This document shows, one piece after another, positions 62,698-64,000 of a stretch of 64,000 bases of DNA. Both the position numbers and the translations under genes were made by a program. The DNA is from Alkalihalobacterium chitinilyticum (GTDB taxonomy: Bacteria; Bacillota; Bacilli; Bacillales; Bacillaceae_F). The stretch lies in the NCBI RefSeq assembly GCF_029028005.1, contig NZ_JAOTPO010000002.1, forward strand, positions 248,001-312,000, read 5' to 3'. The notes beneath the pieces were generated by a model. It had not been told where the DNA came from. It worked only from the letters and a program-made list of their open reading frames with translations, and did not search any database. Each line of letters begins with the position of its first letter. Within the stretch, counting starts at the first letter, position 1.

Positions 62698-63489
62698 ATG
62701 TACTCAATTGTCCGTGAAACAATAGCTTCAATACCAACATTACATGTAGCAAAAGCCGAAAACTTTCATCACAACTTACCGCTAATTTTATTTCAGCACG
62801 GCTATACAAGTGCAAAAGAACATAACCTTCATTATGCGTATTTATTAGCAGAAAAGGGCTTCCGCGTGGTCTTGCCAGATGCGATCCATCACGGCGAACG
62901 CGAAAATAATATTCCATATGAACAAAGAGAATTACTATTTTGGGATATAGTATTGAGAAGTATAGAAGAAATTGGGCAGCTTAAGGAAGAACTTGATAAC
63001 AGGGGGCTCATCCAAAGAGATAAGATAGCACTAGCCGGGACATCGATGGGGGGAATTGTAACCTTCGGTGCGTTAACACAATATGACTGGATCGAGGCCG
63101 GCATATCTTTGATGGGCTGTCCCAATTATGAAGACCTGGCCAAGACGCATATGAGCCTACTGGAAAAACAAAATAAAGTAAGCGATCAGTTGTTAAGTCA
63201 AATTCAAGAGAAAATTAATATTTTAACCGATTATGATCTGAGCAAGCAATTAGATAAAATCCGTCATAAACCATTGTTCATTTGGCACGGCGAAAAGGAT
63301 GATGTTGTTCCGTATTCAATGACGAAGCAATTTATTGCGAGAGTAGAACAGACATTACCTGAAGAGGAAAGAAACCTAACCTTTATGAGCGATTCATTAG
63401 CTGATCATAAAGTGTCCAGAGAAGGGCTGTTATCACTAGTTGAGTGGCTTGACTTGCAAATGATACGTACAAAGGACAAAGCTCGCTGA
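62698..63489 (+). CDS. yitV: Alpha/beta hydrolase, YitV-like esterase
   Basis: A 263-residue cytoplasmic serine hydrolase. LILFQHGYTSAKEHNLHYAY gives the oxyanion region, and LPDAIHHGER follows. LAGTSMGGIVTFGAL holds the nucleophile, IWHGEKDDVVPYS the acidic residue, and ADHKVSREGL the catalytic His. The sequence pattern matches YitV of B. subtilis, and a yitT homologue follows directly, also as in B. subtilis. The ATG at 62698 has GGAGG at the right distance; an in-frame start 12 nt earlier does not. Confidence 0.88.
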   Translation: MYSIVRETIASIPTLHVAKAENFHHNLPLILFQHGYTSAKEHNLHYAYLLAEKGFRVVLPDAIHHGERENNIPYEQRELLFWDIVLRSIEEIGQLKEELDNRGLIQRDKIALAGTSMGGIVTFGALTQYDWIEAGISLMGCPNYEDLAKTHMSLLEKQNKVSDQLLSQIQEKINILTDYDLSKQLDKIRHKPLFIWHGEKDDVVPYSMTKQFIARVEQTLPEEERNLTFMSDSLADHKVSREGLLSLVEWLDLQMIRTKDKAR

Positions 63490-63512
63490 TTTCGGTGAGC
63501 TTTATCTTTGTT
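63478..63512 (+). terminator. Possible terminator of yitV
   Basis: AAAGCTC (63478-63484) pairs with GAGCTTT (63497-63503), followed by ATCTTTG. The T run is poor. Confidence 0.5.
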
Positions 63513-63574
63513 TTGTGTTTAATATATACAGTAAAAGTTAAAACTACAAGTAGCAATTAGAAGTAGGTGGATGA

Positions 63575-64000
63575 ATGGAAATTGCAAAACAATTAATTGT
63601 AAATGTCGTAGGTGCAGTTTTAATTGCAGTAGCATTAAACGTCTTTTTAATTCCAGCGAATGTGTTCGCCAGCGGTTTTACAGGGGTAGCTCAGCTTATC
63701 GCAACTGTCGTCCCATTATCAACGGGGATCCTTTTATTACTCTTAAATATACCAGTAGCAGTGTTAGGCTGGATTAAAATTGGAAAAGCTTTTACTCTCT
63801 ATAGTTTTATAAATGTAGTACTTACAACGTTTTTTCTTGAAATCATTCCTATCATTGAAATTTCAACAGATCTTCTCTTAAACGCTGTTTTTGGAGGTGT
63901 GATCCTTGCGCTTGGTGCGGGGGTTACTTTAAAAGTTGGAGCTTCTTCCGGGGGATTGGATATTATTGCTCTTATTTTATCGCGGAAGAGTGATCGTCCC
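63575..64000 (+). CDS. yitT: YitT family membrane protein (partial)
   Basis: The frame opens at the ATG at 63575 (AGGTGG upstream) and runs off the window after 142 residues. It begins MEIAKQLIVNVVGAVLIAVA and continues LNVFLIPANVFASGFTGVAQ and AGVTLKVGASSGGLDIIALI. This is the N-terminal five-helix DUF161 half of YitT proteins; the C-terminal DUF2179 domain is off the edge. Function is unknown. An overlapping frame from the ATG at 63571 is a shadow. Confidence 0.93.
   Translation, partial: MEIAKQLIVNVVGAVLIAVALNVFLIPANVFASGFTGVAQLIATVVPLSTGILLLLLNIPVAVLGWIKIGKAFTLYSFINVVLTTFFLEIIPIIEISTDLLLNAVFGGVILALGAGVTLKVGASSGGLDIIALILSRKSDRP

Noticed and set aside
63571-63777. Cys-rich 68-residue ORF MNGNCKTINCK...
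   Set aside because: It lies inside the yitT frame, which starts at 63575 and matches the family throughout; the Cys-rich reading is a shadow.

Overview
This window comes from a low-GC Gram-positive bacterium. AGGAGG-type ribosome binding sites, frequent TTG and GTG starts, lipobox lipoproteins, a class B sortase, TTGACA/TATAAT promoters, perfect or near-perfect CcpA cre sites and a yitV-yitT gene pair all point to the Bacillaceae. An alkaliphilic or soil Bacillus relative is likely, but that last step is inference. I see no rRNA, tRNA, CRISPR, prophage or transposase gene. Mobile-like DNA is limited to one MITE-like element, one hairpin element and three copies of a mosaic repeat.

Layout. 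1-3.4 kb is a divergent arsenic resistance island (arsDA on the minus strand, arsRBC on the plus strand) with one shared ArsR-type operator/promoter. 4.4-6.4 kb holds a dCache chemoreceptor. 6.7-16.6 kb is a propionyl-CoA to succinyl-CoA module: biotin carboxylase, a TetR regulator, biotin carrier, carboxyltransferase, both methylmalonyl-CoA mutase subunits and the MeaB chaperone. TetR-type palindromes lie before accC and before mutA. An EAL phosphodiesterase gene follows.

18.2-34.9 kb looks like one regulon. It starts with a 1079-residue regulator (STAND-type ATPase, helical repeats, C-terminal OmpR-type winged helix plus BTAD domain). Next come a hydrolase/LIV-type ABC transporter/KAS III-like/hydrolase/SDR operon, a secreted PHB-depolymerase-family esterase, a divergent AEC transporter and an acyl-CoA ligase. 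Three transcription units carry the same promoter architecture: two 7-bp direct repeats 11 bp apart, then a TAnnnT -10 exactly 10 nt later. This is the layout expected for a SARP/BTAD activator. Two of the three units also carry cre sites. Together with the propionyl-CoA module, the gene content fits extracellular cleavage of a polyester (for example a 3-hydroxybutyrate/3-hydroxyvalerate polymer) or another ester, uptake, oxidation, CoA activation and disposal of propionyl-CoA. I regard this as the most interesting system here; the substrate is inferred.

35-45 kb holds housekeeping and surface genes: a TatD hydrolase, a sortase B with an adjacent double-FAS1 protein ending in an IPQTS sorting signal, an orphan TAXI binding protein, a nitroreductase, an EamA transporter, a B12-binding radical SAM protein and an AbrB-type membrane protein split into two genes. 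45.4-48.6 kb is a TrpXYZ-like ABC transporter interrupted by a MITE-like element. 48.7-55.5 kb holds a polysaccharide deacetylase, an FAH-family enzyme, lysine 2,3-aminomutase, and a class III aminotransferase coupled to an RpiR regulator. 55.8-59 kb is a TAXI-TRAP transporter. The right end holds a GerMN lipoprotein, an AI-2E family permease, a rhodanese, small Bacillus proteins, yitV and the start of yitT.
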